In this document: positions 26,911-36,062 of the stretch, one piece after another
Position numbering within the stretch: the stretch's first letter is position 1
How the letters are laid out: every line of letters starts with the position of its first letter
Assembly (NCBI GenBank): GCA_026989655.1
Contig: JALSIX010000024.1
Location: 1-64,000, forward strand
Direction: 5' to 3'
Length of the DNA: 64,000 nt
From: Caldilineaceae bacterium
Lineage (GTDB): Bacteria; Chloroflexota; Anaerolineae; Caldilineales; Caldilineaceae
The notes under the pieces: generated by a model
What the model was told of the DNA's origin: nothing
Database searches by the model: none
What the model saw: only the letters and a program-made list of their open reading frames with translations
Program-made: the position numbers and the translations under genes

Positions 26911-27864
26911 ATGCGACGACTCACCCTGTTCTCCCTCCTCGTGATCGCCGCGCTGTTGGCCGTGGCCTGTGCCCCCCCGCCACCTCCTCAGCAGGGAGCT
27001 CCGGCCGAGGGCCAGGCCCCCGCTCCCCAGGAGGAGGCCGGCCCCGCCCTGGGCACGGCGGACAACCCCCTGGTCATGTCCTTCGTGCCCTCCGGCGATA
27101 CCCAGGAGATCATCGCCGGCGGCGAGGCCATCGAGCAGATGCTGGAGGAGAAGACGGGCCTGGCCATCGACAGCAACGTGGCCACCTCCTACGCGGCGGT
27201 GGTGGAAGCCATGGGCGCGGGCAATGCCCACATCGGCTGGTTGAACACCTTCGGCTACCTGCTGGCCCACGAGAAGTACGACGTGGAGGTCATCCTGGTC
27301 ACCATCCGCTTCGGCAGCCCCAGCTACCGGGGTCAGATCGTGGTGCGCGCGGATTCGGGCATCGAGTCCCTGGCAGACCTGAAGGGCAAGGTCTTCTGCT
27401 GGGTGGATCCCCTCTCCACCTCGGGCTACATCATCCCCCGGATCGAGCTGCTGGCCGCGGGCATCGACCCGGACCAGGACTTCGCCAAGACCATCGAGGC
27501 CGGATCCCACAACAACGTGATCATCGCGGTCTACAACGGGGACTGTGACGCGGGCGCCACCTACGCGGACGCCCGGAACGCGGTGGAGGACGAGCTGCCC
27601 GACGTGAAGGAGAAGGTGGTGGTCCTGGCCACCACGGCCGAGATCCCCAACGACAACGTGAGCGTGATCCCCGATCTGCCGACGGAGATGGTGGACACCC
27701 TCCGGGACGCCCTGCTGGAGATCGCGGCGACGCCCGAGGGCCAGGAGGCCCTGAAGACCGTCTACTCCATCGAGGGCCTGGCCCCCGCGGACGACTCCTT
27801 CTACGACGAGTTCCGGGCCAGCCTGGACGCGGCCGGCATCAACATCGAAGAACTGGCCCAATAG
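26911..27864 (+). CDS. phnD: Phosphate/phosphite/phosphonate ABC transporter, substrate-binding lipoprotein
   Basis: This 317-aa protein has a lipoprotein signal (hydrophobic 6-19, Cys20 in AVACAPP) followed by a Pro/Gln-rich spacer. The PhnD-type domain shows PSGDTQEIIAGGEAIEQML, GNAHIGWLNTFGYLLA and DLKGKVFCWVDPLSTSGYI, the last being the ligand-site loop of the family. It captures phosphonate, phosphite or phosphate outside the membrane for PhnC-PhnE. There is no C-P lyase or phosphite dehydrogenase gene nearby, so the true ligand is open. GAAAGGAG lies upstream of the ATG. Confidence 0.9.
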   Translation: MRRLTLFSLLVIAALLAVACAPPPPPQQGAPAEGQAPAPQEEAGPALGTADNPLVMSFVPSGDTQEIIAGGEAIEQMLEEKTGLAIDSNVATSYAAVVEAMGAGNAHIGWLNTFGYLLAHEKYDVEVILVTIRFGSPSYRGQIVVRADSGIESLADLKGKVFCWVDPLSTSGYIIPRIELLAAGIDPDQDFAKTIEAGSHNNVIIAVYNGDCDAGATYADARNAVEDELPDVKEKVVVLATTAEIPNDNVSVIPDLPTEMVDTLRDALLEIAATPEGQEALKTVYSIEGLAPADDSFYDEFRASLDAAGINIEELAQ

Positions 27865-27867
27865 CCC

Positions 27868-27947
27868 CTCGGTCGGACACCGAGAGGTCGGTTCAGGGCG
27901 CCGCGGAGCCTGGAAAGATCCCCGGGCTCGGGCCCCGGGGCGCCCTG
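27868..27947 (+). other. Structured intercistronic region between phnD and phnC
   Basis: A 6-bp hairpin (27868-27873/27879-27884) is followed by a larger 9-bp stem (27894-27902/27939-27947) enclosing a further GC-rich hairpin. Such elements often protect the binding-protein mRNA or partly terminate transcription, giving more PhnD than transporter. Confidence 0.5.
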
Positions 27948-28003
27948 TCCTGGCCCATCTCTGCCTCCCGAATTCCACCACCCGCGACGGTCACGGTGGG
28001 CCC

Positions 28004-28762
28004 ATGCTCCAGATCCAGGACCTTGTCAAAGTCTACGAGGACGGCACCCAAGCCCTGAAGGGCATCTCCTTCACGGTGGAGGACGGCGAATTCGTGGCCA
28101 TCATCGGCCTGTCCGGCTCGGGAAAGTCCACCCTCCTCCGCTGCATCAACCGGCTCATCGAACCCACCTCCGGCAGGGTGATCTGGGACGGGGTGGACAT
28201 CACCGCCGCGGATCCCCGGGAGCTCCGCCGGATCCGACGCCAGATCGGCATGATCTTCCAGCAGTTCAACCTGGTCAAGCGGCTCCCGGTGTTGACCAAC
28301 GTCCTCACCGGCCGCCTGGGATACGTGAGCACCTGGCGCAGCATCACCGGCCGCTGGTCCCGGGCCGATGTGGAGCGGGCCTTTGCCAACCTGGAGCTGG
28401 TGGGGATCCGGGAGAAGGCCCACAACCGGGCCGACGAGCTCTCCGGGGGCCAACAACAGCGGGTGGGCATCGCCCGGGCCCTGATGCAGGAACCCCGGCT
28501 TCTCCTGGCCGACGAGCCGGTGGCCAGCCTGGATCCCGCCACCTCCCACTCGGTCATGAAGTACGTGGAACAGCTCAACCGAGAGATGGGCGTCACCGTG
28601 CTCTGCAGCCTCCACTTCCTCAGCCTGGCCCGCACCTACGCCTCCCGCATCCTCGCGCTCAAGGATGGCCTCCTGGTCTTCGACGGCAGCCCCCAGGAGA
28701 TCGACGACCGTCGCTTCAAGGAGATCTACGGCGAGGAGGCCGTGGAGGTGGAGATCCGCTGA
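28004..28762 (+). CDS. phnC: Phosphonate-type ABC transporter ATP-binding protein
   Basis: This 252-aa ATPase energises import with the two PhnE permeases. Walker A is GLSGSGKST (about 36-44), the Q-loop is in FQQFNLVKRL, the signature is LSGGQQQR, Walker B is LLLADEPVASLD, and the H-loop is in CSLHFLSLAR. The sequence ends in VEVEIR. The gene lies 140 bp after phnD, behind a structured region, and 24 bp before the first phnE. Confidence 0.94.
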   Translation: MLQIQDLVKVYEDGTQALKGISFTVEDGEFVAIIGLSGSGKSTLLRCINRLIEPTSGRVIWDGVDITAADPRELRRIRRQIGMIFQQFNLVKRLPVLTNVLTGRLGYVSTWRSITGRWSRADVERAFANLELVGIREKAHNRADELSGGQQQRVGIARALMQEPRLLLADEPVASLDPATSHSVMKYVEQLNREMGVTVLCSLHFLSLARTYASRILALKDGLLVFDGSPQEIDDRRFKEIYGEEAVEVEIR

Positions 28763-28786
28763 CCGCACTCCCAGGGGCACGCCTTC

Positions 28787-30178
28787 ATGGTCCACGAGAC
28801 ACCCTCCGCGCCCTCCCTGCGGCGCCATCCCGCCCTGGCAGCCCTTCTGGGCCTCCTGATCCCCGGCCTGGGACACCTCTACCTGGGGCGTCGGGAGCGG
28901 GGCGCGGCCATCCTCACCACTGCCCTGGCCCTGACCGGTCTCGCCCTCTGGCTGGAGCTGACCGCCCTGGCCCCCTGGGGCCTGCCCTTCTGGCTGTGGC
29001 AGGCCTGGGAAGCCCGCCGATACGCCCAGGGACGGGACCCGGGAACCCTGCGCCTGCTCCTCACCGCCGCGATCCTGGTCTACGCCATCGGCTGGCAGGT
29101 GACCGAGATCGACCTCCAGCGCTTCGTGGCCAACGCCCCCAAGATCCGCCCCTTCGTGGTGAGCCTCCTGCGGCCCAACTACCTGGAACGGGAGATCACC
29201 TACGCGTCCGTGCGGATCCAGTTCACCATGCCCTGTGGGCCAGAGGCCCCGGGGCCGCCGCCCACCTCGTCGGGCCCGGGGCCGGTGCTGGGGCTGGACC
29301 GGGCCTGCGCGGACCCCGGGGACCCCATCACCGTCTACGGGGAGGGGTTCCCGCCCAACCTGGAGGGAGAGCTCTGGTTCGAGAACACCATCGGCGATCG
29401 GGCCCGGCTGCACCACCAGGGTGAGCTGGTGGACTTCGTCGCCGGACCGGACGGCCGCTTCCAGGCGACCGTCACCGCGCCCGAGGTGGCCACGGAACAG
29501 CCCCAGCCCCAGTTCATCGAGGCCCGCTATGTGACCGAAGTGGGCCCCCTCCAGCCCAGCGAGACGGCCCGGCTGGTGGTCTACCGGATGGGGGAGACCA
29601 TCGCCCAGGCCCTGATGGCCACCACCTGGGGGGCCCTCTTCGCGGTCCTCATCTCCTTCTTCGCGGCCCGGAACCTGATGCGGGTCCACCCGCTCACCTT
29701 TGCCCTCTACTACGTGGTCCGGACCCTGCTGAACATCCTGCGGGCCATCGAACCCCTGATCATGGCCATCGTCTTCGTGGTCTGGGTGGGGCTGGGCCCC
29801 TTCGCCGGTGTCCTCGCGCTGACCATGCACTCCATCGCCGCGCTGGGCAAGCTCTACTCCGAGGCCATCGAGAACATCGAACCGGGCCCCATCGAGGCCA
29901 TCACCGCCACCGGCGCCAACCGCATCCAGGTCATCTGGTTCGGGGTGCTTCCCCAGGTATGGCCTCCCTTCGTGGCCTTCACCGTCTACCGGTGGGACAT
30001 CAACGTGCGCATGTCCACCATCATCGGCTTCGTGGGCGGCGGCGGCATCGGTTTCCTCCTCCAACAGTGGATCCGCCTGACGGACTTCCGCTCCGCCAGT
30101 GCGGCCATCTGGGCCATCGCCCTGGTGGTGACCGTGTTGGACTTCTTCAGCAGCGAGGTGCGCAAGCGGATCGTGTGA
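28787..30178 (+). CDS. phnE: PhnE-type permease with N-terminal TM2-like and extracytoplasmic beta domains
   Basis: This 463-aa permease is far longer than typical PhnE (about 260-290 aa). Residues 15-75 form two helices with IPGLGHLYLG, a TM2-like motif. A further helix (about 86-104) leads into an outside domain (about 130-260) with GDPITVYGEGFPPN and GPDGRFQATVTAPE, reminiscent of IPT/TIG-type beta sandwiches. The BPD_transp_1 permease domain covers about 266-463, with the EAA loop in EAITATGANRIQVIW. It forms the channel with the next gene product. The extra domain may shape substrate delivery from PhnD. Confidence 0.9.
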   Translation: MVHETPSAPSLRRHPALAALLGLLIPGLGHLYLGRRERGAAILTTALALTGLALWLELTALAPWGLPFWLWQAWEARRYAQGRDPGTLRLLLTAAILVYAIGWQVTEIDLQRFVANAPKIRPFVVSLLRPNYLEREITYASVRIQFTMPCGPEAPGPPPTSSGPGPVLGLDRACADPGDPITVYGEGFPPNLEGELWFENTIGDRARLHHQGELVDFVAGPDGRFQATVTAPEVATEQPQPQFIEARYVTEVGPLQPSETARLVVYRMGETIAQALMATTWGALFAVLISFFAARNLMRVHPLTFALYYVVRTLLNILRAIEPLIMAIVFVVWVGLGPFAGVLALTMHSIAALGKLYSEAIENIEPGPIEAITATGANRIQVIWFGVLPQVWPPFVAFTVYRWDINVRMSTIIGFVGGGGIGFLLQQWIRLTDFRSASAAIWAIALVVTVLDFFSSEVRKRIV

Positions 30179-30224
30179 GGCCGCCCCGATCGGCCCCCCA
30201 CAGACAGAGGTGGAGAACACGCCC

Positions 30225-31367
30225 ATGGATGGAAAGCGCCCACGAGGTCCCTGGGCCAAGACCCTCATGGCCCTGGCCATCGCGATCCCCCTCTACATCT
30301 GGAGCTGGGAGGCCACCCAGATCGACCTGGGCAAGCTGGTCCAGGACGCGTACAAGGCCGGGCCCATCGTGGGCCAGCTCCTGCGCCCCTCCCTCCTGGC
30401 CCGAGGCGTGCAACGGGACCGCCTCCAGGTGACCCTGAAGGTCCCCTGTGCCCCCGGCGAGACCTATGAGCCCCAGGGAGACCTGGACCGGCTGCAGCTC
30501 TCCGCCCACTGCCTGAACCCCCGGGACCCTCTCCAGGTCACCGGTATCAACCTCCGGCCCAACACCCAGGGCCGCCTCTACTGGATCATCACCGGGGTGG
30601 AGGGCCGACTCCGGGACGAACGCTTCACCACCGACGAGAACGGCGCCTTCACCGTGGAGACGGACGTCCCGCCTCTGCTGGGGGAAAACCCCGGCGAACA
30701 CCGCCTCCAGGCCGAGCTCCGCTGGGAGGCCGGCAGCCTGAACCCCAGCCCGGCCCTGCGCACCACCGCGGAGAAGCTCATTGAGACCGTCTTCCTGGCC
30801 CTCATGGCCACCACCCTGGCCAACTTCTTCGCCATCCCCCTCAGCTTCCTGGGGGCCCGCAACATCATGCCCAGCACCGGGTGGGGCCACACGGTCTACC
30901 TGGCCACCCGAACCTTCTTCAACCTGACCCGCTCCATCGAACCCCTCATCCTGGCCACCATCTTTGCCATCTGGGTGGGCTTCGGCCCCTTCGCCGGCGT
31001 CCTCGCGCTGACCGTGAGCACCGTGGCCAACCTGGGCAAGCTCTACTCCGAGGCCGCGGAGAGCATCGATCCCGGGCCCATCGAGGCCATCACCGCCACC
31101 GGCGCCAACCGCATCCAGGTCATCTGGTTCGCGGTCATCCCCCAGATCGTCCCCCCATACATCGCGTTCGCGGTCTACCAATGGGACATCAACGTGCGCA
31201 TGTCCACCATCATCGGCTTCGTGGGCGGCGGCGGCATCGGCATGGAGCTCTCCCGCTGGATCAACCAGCTCCAGTGGAACGCCGCGGCCACCGCGGTCTG
31301 GGGCATCGTCCTGGTGGTCACGGTCATGGACTACGCCAGTGCCCTGATCCGGGAACGATTGGTGTAG
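30225..31367 (+). CDS. phnE: Second PhnE-type permease with extracytoplasmic beta domain
   Basis: This 380-aa permease is homologous to the preceding one, with long identical stretches in the permease domain (EAITATGANRIQVIW, WDINVRMSTIIGFVGGGGIG). It has a first helix (about 12-28) and an outside domain (about 60-178) with LQVTGINLRPNTQGRLYW and TDENGAFTVETDVP, then the permease domain (about 182-380). It lacks the TM2-like segment. The ATG at 30225 is chosen over a GTG at 30210 because GGTGGAG lies 9 nt before the ATG. It probably forms a heterodimer with the first PhnE. Confidence 0.9.
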   Translation: MDGKRPRGPWAKTLMALAIAIPLYIWSWEATQIDLGKLVQDAYKAGPIVGQLLRPSLLARGVQRDRLQVTLKVPCAPGETYEPQGDLDRLQLSAHCLNPRDPLQVTGINLRPNTQGRLYWIITGVEGRLRDERFTTDENGAFTVETDVPPLLGENPGEHRLQAELRWEAGSLNPSPALRTTAEKLIETVFLALMATTLANFFAIPLSFLGARNIMPSTGWGHTVYLATRTFFNLTRSIEPLILATIFAIWVGFGPFAGVLALTVSTVANLGKLYSEAAESIDPGPIEAITATGANRIQVIWFAVIPQIVPPYIAFAVYQWDINVRMSTIIGFVGGGGIGMELSRWINQLQWNAAATAVWGIVLVVTVMDYASALIRERLV

Positions 31368-31376
31368 AATAGCTCC

Positions 31377-32957
31377 ATGGCACCGCGCGCATACCTCTAC
31401 CTCCTGGCCTTCACCGCCGGAGGCACCACCCTGGGGGTGGAGCTCAGCGCCGCCCGGCTGTTGGACCCCTGGTTCGGCAACAGCCAGGTGGTCTGGGCCA
31501 GCCTCATCGGACTGATCCTCCTCTACCTGGCCCTGGGCGCCTGGCTGGGCGGCCGCCTGGCCGACCGCTTCCCCGCGCTGGAACCCCTGTGGGGGCTGGT
31601 CACCCTCGCGGGCGTGGGCATCGCCCTGATCCCCACCCTGAGCCCGCCCATCCTTCGGCTGGCCACCCTGGGCCTGGACAACTTCCGCCTGGGCCTGCTG
31701 GGCGGCACCCTGGTGGCCATCCTCCTCCTCTTCAGCCTGCCCGTGATCCTCCTGGGCACCGTGAGCCCCTGGGCCGTGCGCCTGGCCCTCACCCAGGTGG
31801 CCGAAGGGGGCCAGATCGCGGGACGGATCTACGCTGCGGCCACTGCAGGCAGCATCCTGGGCACCTTCCTGCCCACCCTCTGGCTGATCCCGGCCTACGG
31901 CACCCGCTGGACCTTCTACCTGCTGGCCCTGGCCCTGCTGGCCGTCGCGGCCGGAGGCAGCCTCCTCCTGGCCCGATCCGGCCCCCTGCGCTGGGTGCCC
32001 CTGGCCGGGATCCTGGCCGTGGCCCTCTTGGCCTGGCTGGGCCGCCCCAACGTCGTCCGGGCCGCCTGGGACGACGGCCAGAAGGGACAGATCCTCTACG
32101 AGGATGAGAGCCTCTACAACTACATCGCGGTGCGCCAATGGGGCAGCGAACGCCATCTGAAGCTCAACGAGGGCGTGGGCATCCACAGCGTCTACCACCC
32201 GGACAGCCTGCTCAGCCAGGGCATCTGGGACTACTTCCTCCTGGCCCCTCTCTTCCGCCCCCCACCCGCCCTGCCCACTCCCCAGGACCGGGTGCTGGTC
32301 ATCGGCCTGGCCGCAGGCACCGTGCCGGGCCTCTACAGCCGCATCTACGGGCCCATTCCCATCGTAGGCGTGGAGCTCGACCCCCAGATCATCCAGGTAG
32401 GCCGCACCTACTTCGGCATGGACTACCCCAATCTGACCGCCGTGGCCGCGGACGGACGCCGCTGGCTGATGCGCCAGCCCCCAGAGGTCCGCTTCGACCT
32501 GATCCTGGTGGACGCCTACCGCCCTCCCTACATCCCCTTCCACCTGGCCACGGTGGAGTTCTTCCAACAAGTGCGGGAACACCTGGCGCCCGACGGCGTG
32601 GTCGCCATCAACGTGGGCCGCACCGCCCAGAACTTCGCGCTGGTGGACGCCCTGAGCGCCACCCTGGGGCAGGTCTTCCCCCAGGTCTTCGTGGTCGACG
32701 AACCCGGGCCCGAGGACACATTGGGCAACTCCCTGGTCCTGGGAGTGGCCACCCCTGTGGCCCCTTGGATCCCAGGCCAGAACGCGCAGGCCCTGCCCAT
32801 CACCCTGCCCCAGGAATTCCGGGCCTTTGCCCAACAGGCCATCGCCCGGCTCCGGACAGCCTCTCCCCCACCCAACACCCCCGTCTTCACGGACGACCGG
32901 GCGCCGGTCGAACAGGTGGTCCACGGCATCATCCTGGACTTCGTGCTGGACCGATGA
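31377..32957 (+). CDS. Fused-MFS spermidine synthase-like membrane protein
   Basis: This 526-aa protein joins about seven membrane helices (residues 5-220) to a C-terminal aminopropyltransferase/methyltransferase fold. The nucleotide-binding motif VLVIGLAAGTVPGL replaces the usual GGGxG, and VDAYRPPYIPFHL is the diagnostic substrate loop. The substrate is unconfirmed; many such fusions lack proof of spermidine synthase activity. It is 9 bp after phnE and its stop overlaps the next gene's ATG, so it is probably in the phn transcript. Confidence 0.85.
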   Translation: MAPRAYLYLLAFTAGGTTLGVELSAARLLDPWFGNSQVVWASLIGLILLYLALGAWLGGRLADRFPALEPLWGLVTLAGVGIALIPTLSPPILRLATLGLDNFRLGLLGGTLVAILLLFSLPVILLGTVSPWAVRLALTQVAEGGQIAGRIYAAATAGSILGTFLPTLWLIPAYGTRWTFYLLALALLAVAAGGSLLLARSGPLRWVPLAGILAVALLAWLGRPNVVRAAWDDGQKGQILYEDESLYNYIAVRQWGSERHLKLNEGVGIHSVYHPDSLLSQGIWDYFLLAPLFRPPPALPTPQDRVLVIGLAAGTVPGLYSRIYGPIPIVGVELDPQIIQVGRTYFGMDYPNLTAVAADGRRWLMRQPPEVRFDLILVDAYRPPYIPFHLATVEFFQQVREHLAPDGVVAINVGRTAQNFALVDALSATLGQVFPQVFVVDEPGPEDTLGNSLVLGVATPVAPWIPGQNAQALPITLPQEFRAFAQQAIARLRTASPPPNTPVFTDDRAPVEQVVHGIILDFVLDR

Positions 32958-35056
32958 CCAGATACCCCCGGGGCTCCTCGCCCCCACCGACAGCCACCGA
33001 ACCGCAGGGGCACCCACCCCTGCCCCAGGCAACCCCGCAGCCGCCCCCGGGGAAACGAGGCCCACGTGGCCTCGTCCCCACCGGCCCGGCCCGGGTGACA
33101 TCCCTGGGGATCGCGGGCCTGGGCGCGTGGATCCTGGCCACCGCAGGCGGACAGACCCTGGGCATCCAGGCCCTGTGGCCCTTCCACTACCTGGCCTACG
33201 TGCCCTGGGAACTGCGCCTGTTCCTGGCGGCCGGCGTCCTGGCCGCGCCCCTCCTGGCCTTCCCCTATCTCCGCCCCTGTCCCCCCAAGACAGCCGACCG
33301 GATGGGGCCAGGGCCTGCACGAGAGGGGCCTGTCCAGGCCCTGCTGGAGGCCATCGAGAAGGTCCAGGCCCGTCCCCCCCTCCGGTGGGCCCTCCATCTG
33401 GGGGCCATGGTCCTGGCCGGAGCGCTCTTCTGGGCCCTCCGGGAACGGACCTGGTACGGCGACGCCCTGCTCAAGGTCCACCTGCTGGAACAGACCGGCC
33501 TGGACCAGGACCCCTACGTGTGGAAGGAGCCCCTGGATGCCCTCCTGGAGCATACCCTGAGCGGCCTGGCCATGGCCTGGGGAGCCTCCCCCGCGGAGGC
33601 GGTCGCGGCCATCAGTGTGGCCGCGGGGCTCCTCTACCTGGTCGCTGTCCGGCTGTTGGCCCGCCACGGAACCCACACCCCCGCCCAGGCCGGTCTCCTG
33701 GCCGCGGGCCTCCTGGCCCTGGGCAGCAGCCAGCTCTGGTTCGGCCATGTGGAGAACTACAGCCTCTCCACAGCCCTGGCCTACCTCACCGCTGGGCTGG
33801 CCTTCGCCCACCACAGGGGCCAGGCCCCCCTGTGGGCCGTGGGCCTGGCGGCCGGCACCGCGGTCGCAGCCCATCCCCAGGCCGCGTTCACCCTCCTCCC
33901 CCTGCTTCTCCTGCTCCGGGCGCCGAAGCCCCAACACCGGGAGACCCGGGGACCGATCTCCCCAGACGCCCTGGGAAAACGGCTGGGCATCCTGGCCCTG
34001 AGCAGCCTGGCCGTGCCGGCCGCCACCGTCCTCGTCCTGGGGGCCGCCGGTGCCCCCTCCCCCTTCCAGGGGGAGGGCTACGCGGGGGATCCCCAGCTCT
34101 TCTGGACGGTGCAGGAGGCCCTGGCCCCCTCACAGATGTGGGACGCGCTGATGAACCTCTGGCTCCTGGTGCCCGGCCTCCCCGTGCTGGCGGTGGCCGG
34201 CCTGGCGGCCACACGGGATCCCGACCACGGCCGATCCTTCCCCTTTCGCTACGCGAGCCTCCTGGTCCTGGGGCTGGGGATCTACCACTTCGGCTTCCAG
34301 AACGACCTGCCCCGCCCCCAGGACTGGGACCTGTTCGCCATCGTGGGGCCGGGGGTGGCCCTGTGGGGATGGCTCGCGTGGATGCCCCGAGCCGCGGACA
34401 GCCGAGCCAAGAGGCGCGACCACATCCCAACCCTCCTGGCCACCCTGGCCTTCTCCCTGGCGATCACCGGAAGCTGGATCGGGGTGAACCACGCCTACAC
34501 CCTGCTGCAGCCCGACCCAGACCGCCGGAAGCTGCTGGAGCGCTTCCGGCTCCTCTCCCTGGTGGACCAACTGCCCCAGGCCGACTACGAGCCCCGGGAG
34601 CCCTTCTGCCCGGATCCGAGCACCGATCCCACCGGCTGTGTCCGGGTCGTCGCCACGCGCTTCACCATGCCCCAGGACGGGGACACCCGCCGGGCCATCT
34701 TCGCCCACGCGCCGGCCCGGATCCGCTTCACCCTGGACGTGCCCGACGAGCGGACCTTCCTGTGGCTGAGCCCCGCGCTGGATCCCCTGGCCTGGGACTG
34801 GGGAGGCGACGGCGTGACCTTCCAGGTGTGGGTCCGCCCCTTGGATGGAGAGGCCCAGCTCCTCGCCGAGCAACACCTGGACCCTACGGTCCCCGAACAC
34901 CGAGACTGGCAGGAGCTGTGGGTTCCCCTGGACGCATTTCGAGGACGACGGGTGGAGCTGACCCTGGCCACCTTGCCCGGACCCGCCGGCGATGCCTCCG
35001 CCGATCGGGCCGGCTGGGGGCTCGGCTGGTGGATGCGGGGCACGCCCAGACCGTGA
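32954..35056 (+). CDS. Multi-pass membrane protein, GT-C glycosyltransferase-like, with C-terminal beta domain
   Basis: This 700-aa protein has a Pro-rich N-terminus, about eleven membrane helices (to about 510) and a soluble C-terminal domain of about 190 residues with carbohydrate-binding-like features (FTLDVPDERTFLWLSP, VPLDAFRGRRVELTLAT). The RTWYGDALLKVHL region may be the catalytic loop, with Asp in place of the usual acidic pair. Related Chloroflexota proteins are often annotated as glycosyltransferase family 39-like. Function is inferred from topology only. ATGA overlap with the upstream gene fixes the start. Confidence 0.7.
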   Translation: MTRYPRGSSPPPTATEPQGHPPLPQATPQPPPGKRGPRGLVPTGPARVTSLGIAGLGAWILATAGGQTLGIQALWPFHYLAYVPWELRLFLAAGVLAAPLLAFPYLRPCPPKTADRMGPGPAREGPVQALLEAIEKVQARPPLRWALHLGAMVLAGALFWALRERTWYGDALLKVHLLEQTGLDQDPYVWKEPLDALLEHTLSGLAMAWGASPAEAVAAISVAAGLLYLVAVRLLARHGTHTPAQAGLLAAGLLALGSSQLWFGHVENYSLSTALAYLTAGLAFAHHRGQAPLWAVGLAAGTAVAAHPQAAFTLLPLLLLLRAPKPQHRETRGPISPDALGKRLGILALSSLAVPAATVLVLGAAGAPSPFQGEGYAGDPQLFWTVQEALAPSQMWDALMNLWLLVPGLPVLAVAGLAATRDPDHGRSFPFRYASLLVLGLGIYHFGFQNDLPRPQDWDLFAIVGPGVALWGWLAWMPRAADSRAKRRDHIPTLLATLAFSLAITGSWIGVNHAYTLLQPDPDRRKLLERFRLLSLVDQLPQADYEPREPFCPDPSTDPTGCVRVVATRFTMPQDGDTRRAIFAHAPARIRFTLDVPDERTFLWLSPALDPLAWDWGGDGVTFQVWVRPLDGEAQLLAEQHLDPTVPEHRDWQELWVPLDAFRGRRVELTLATLPGPAGDASADRAGWGLGWWMRGTPRP

Positions 35057-35085
35057 GCCAAGACCCGACAAGGAGAAGTCCCGAC

Positions 35086-36003
35086 GTGGCCATGGACATC
35101 CCTCGCACCCTCCTGGCCCTCCTCTCCCACCCGGACGACGAGAGCTTCGGCCCCGGCGGCACCCTGGCCCGATACGCGGCAGAGGGTGTCCAGGTCCACG
35201 TGGTCATTGCCACGGACGGCGACGCGGGCTCGGTGGCAGCCGGCCAGGGGCCCGGCCCGGGGCGCTCCCTGGCCCAGCACCGCCAGGAAGAGCTGGCCCG
35301 GGCCGCGGTGATCCTGGGCCTGGCCAGCGTCTGGAACCTGCCCTACCGGGACAGCGGCATGCCCGGCCAGCCGGACAACCACCATCCCCGGGCCCTGATC
35401 CGCCAGCCCTGGAGCCGCCTGGTGGCCGAGATGGTGGACTTCATCCGACGGCTGCGCCCCCAGGTCGTCATCACCCACGACCCCTACGGCGGGTACGGCC
35501 ACCCAGACCACATCCGGGTATGCCAGGTGGCCACAGCCGCGTTCCACCTGGCCGGCGATCCCCGCTACTGCCCCGATCCGACCGACCGGGAGCCCCTCCC
35601 GCCCCATACCCCGCACAGGCTCTACTACTTCACCCTGGACAAGGGGATGCTGCGGACTGTGGTGTGGTTCCTGCGCCTGCGGGGCCAGGATCCCCGGGCC
35701 CTGGGCCGAAATCGGGACATCGATCTGGTGACCATCAGCCGCTGGCACACCCCTATCCACGCCCGGATCCCCGTGGAGGCCTATCTGGCCCGCAAGGAGG
35801 CCGCCAGCCGCGCCCATGCCAGCCAGTACAGCGGTGGCCCCGGCTTCCTGGGGGCCCTGCCATCGGTGCTCCAGCGCCACTTCCGCCGCCACGAATGCTT
35901 CGTCCAGGCCTTCCCCACACCCCCCGCCCGCCCCGTGGACGACCTCTTCGCCGGGCTGGATCCGGGCCAGGCCCTCCCGGGCCGTGCCCCATCCCCGGGA
36001 TGA
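35086..36003 (+). CDS. PIG-L family deacetylase
   Basis: This 305-aa zinc-dependent enzyme removes acetyl groups from N-acetylglucosamine-type conjugates. The metal motif is SHPDDE (14-19), a third ligand lies in YGHPDH (about 136-141), and THDPYGGYGHPDHIR is close to the MshB/Mca type. It may act in thiol-cofactor synthesis or on a glycan made by neighbouring genes. The GTG at 35086 fits AAGGAGAAG better than the ATG at 35092, two codons later. It follows the membrane glycosyltransferase by 29 bp and is the last gene of the run. Confidence 0.88.
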   Translation: MAMDIPRTLLALLSHPDDESFGPGGTLARYAAEGVQVHVVIATDGDAGSVAAGQGPGPGRSLAQHRQEELARAAVILGLASVWNLPYRDSGMPGQPDNHHPRALIRQPWSRLVAEMVDFIRRLRPQVVITHDPYGGYGHPDHIRVCQVATAAFHLAGDPRYCPDPTDREPLPPHTPHRLYYFTLDKGMLRTVVWFLRLRGQDPRALGRNRDIDLVTISRWHTPIHARIPVEAYLARKEAASRAHASQYSGGPGFLGALPSVLQRHFRRHECFVQAFPTPPARPVDDLFAGLDPGQALPGRAPSPG

Positions 36004-36062
36004 CCGCGACGCGTCCCGACATCGACGCCTCTCCGGACCCACCTCGTCCCTCCCTCCCCAGC

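Noticed and set aside
28787-31367. The two phnE genes as a recent tandem duplication
   Set aside because: The permease cores share long identical stretches, but the N-terminal and outside domains differ strongly, so this is an old duplication with domain-specific conservation.
30147-33320. Minus-strand open frame of about 1050 codons
   Set aside because: It is antisense to the second phnE and the spermidine synthase-like gene. Its composition is low-complexity and it has no family motif.
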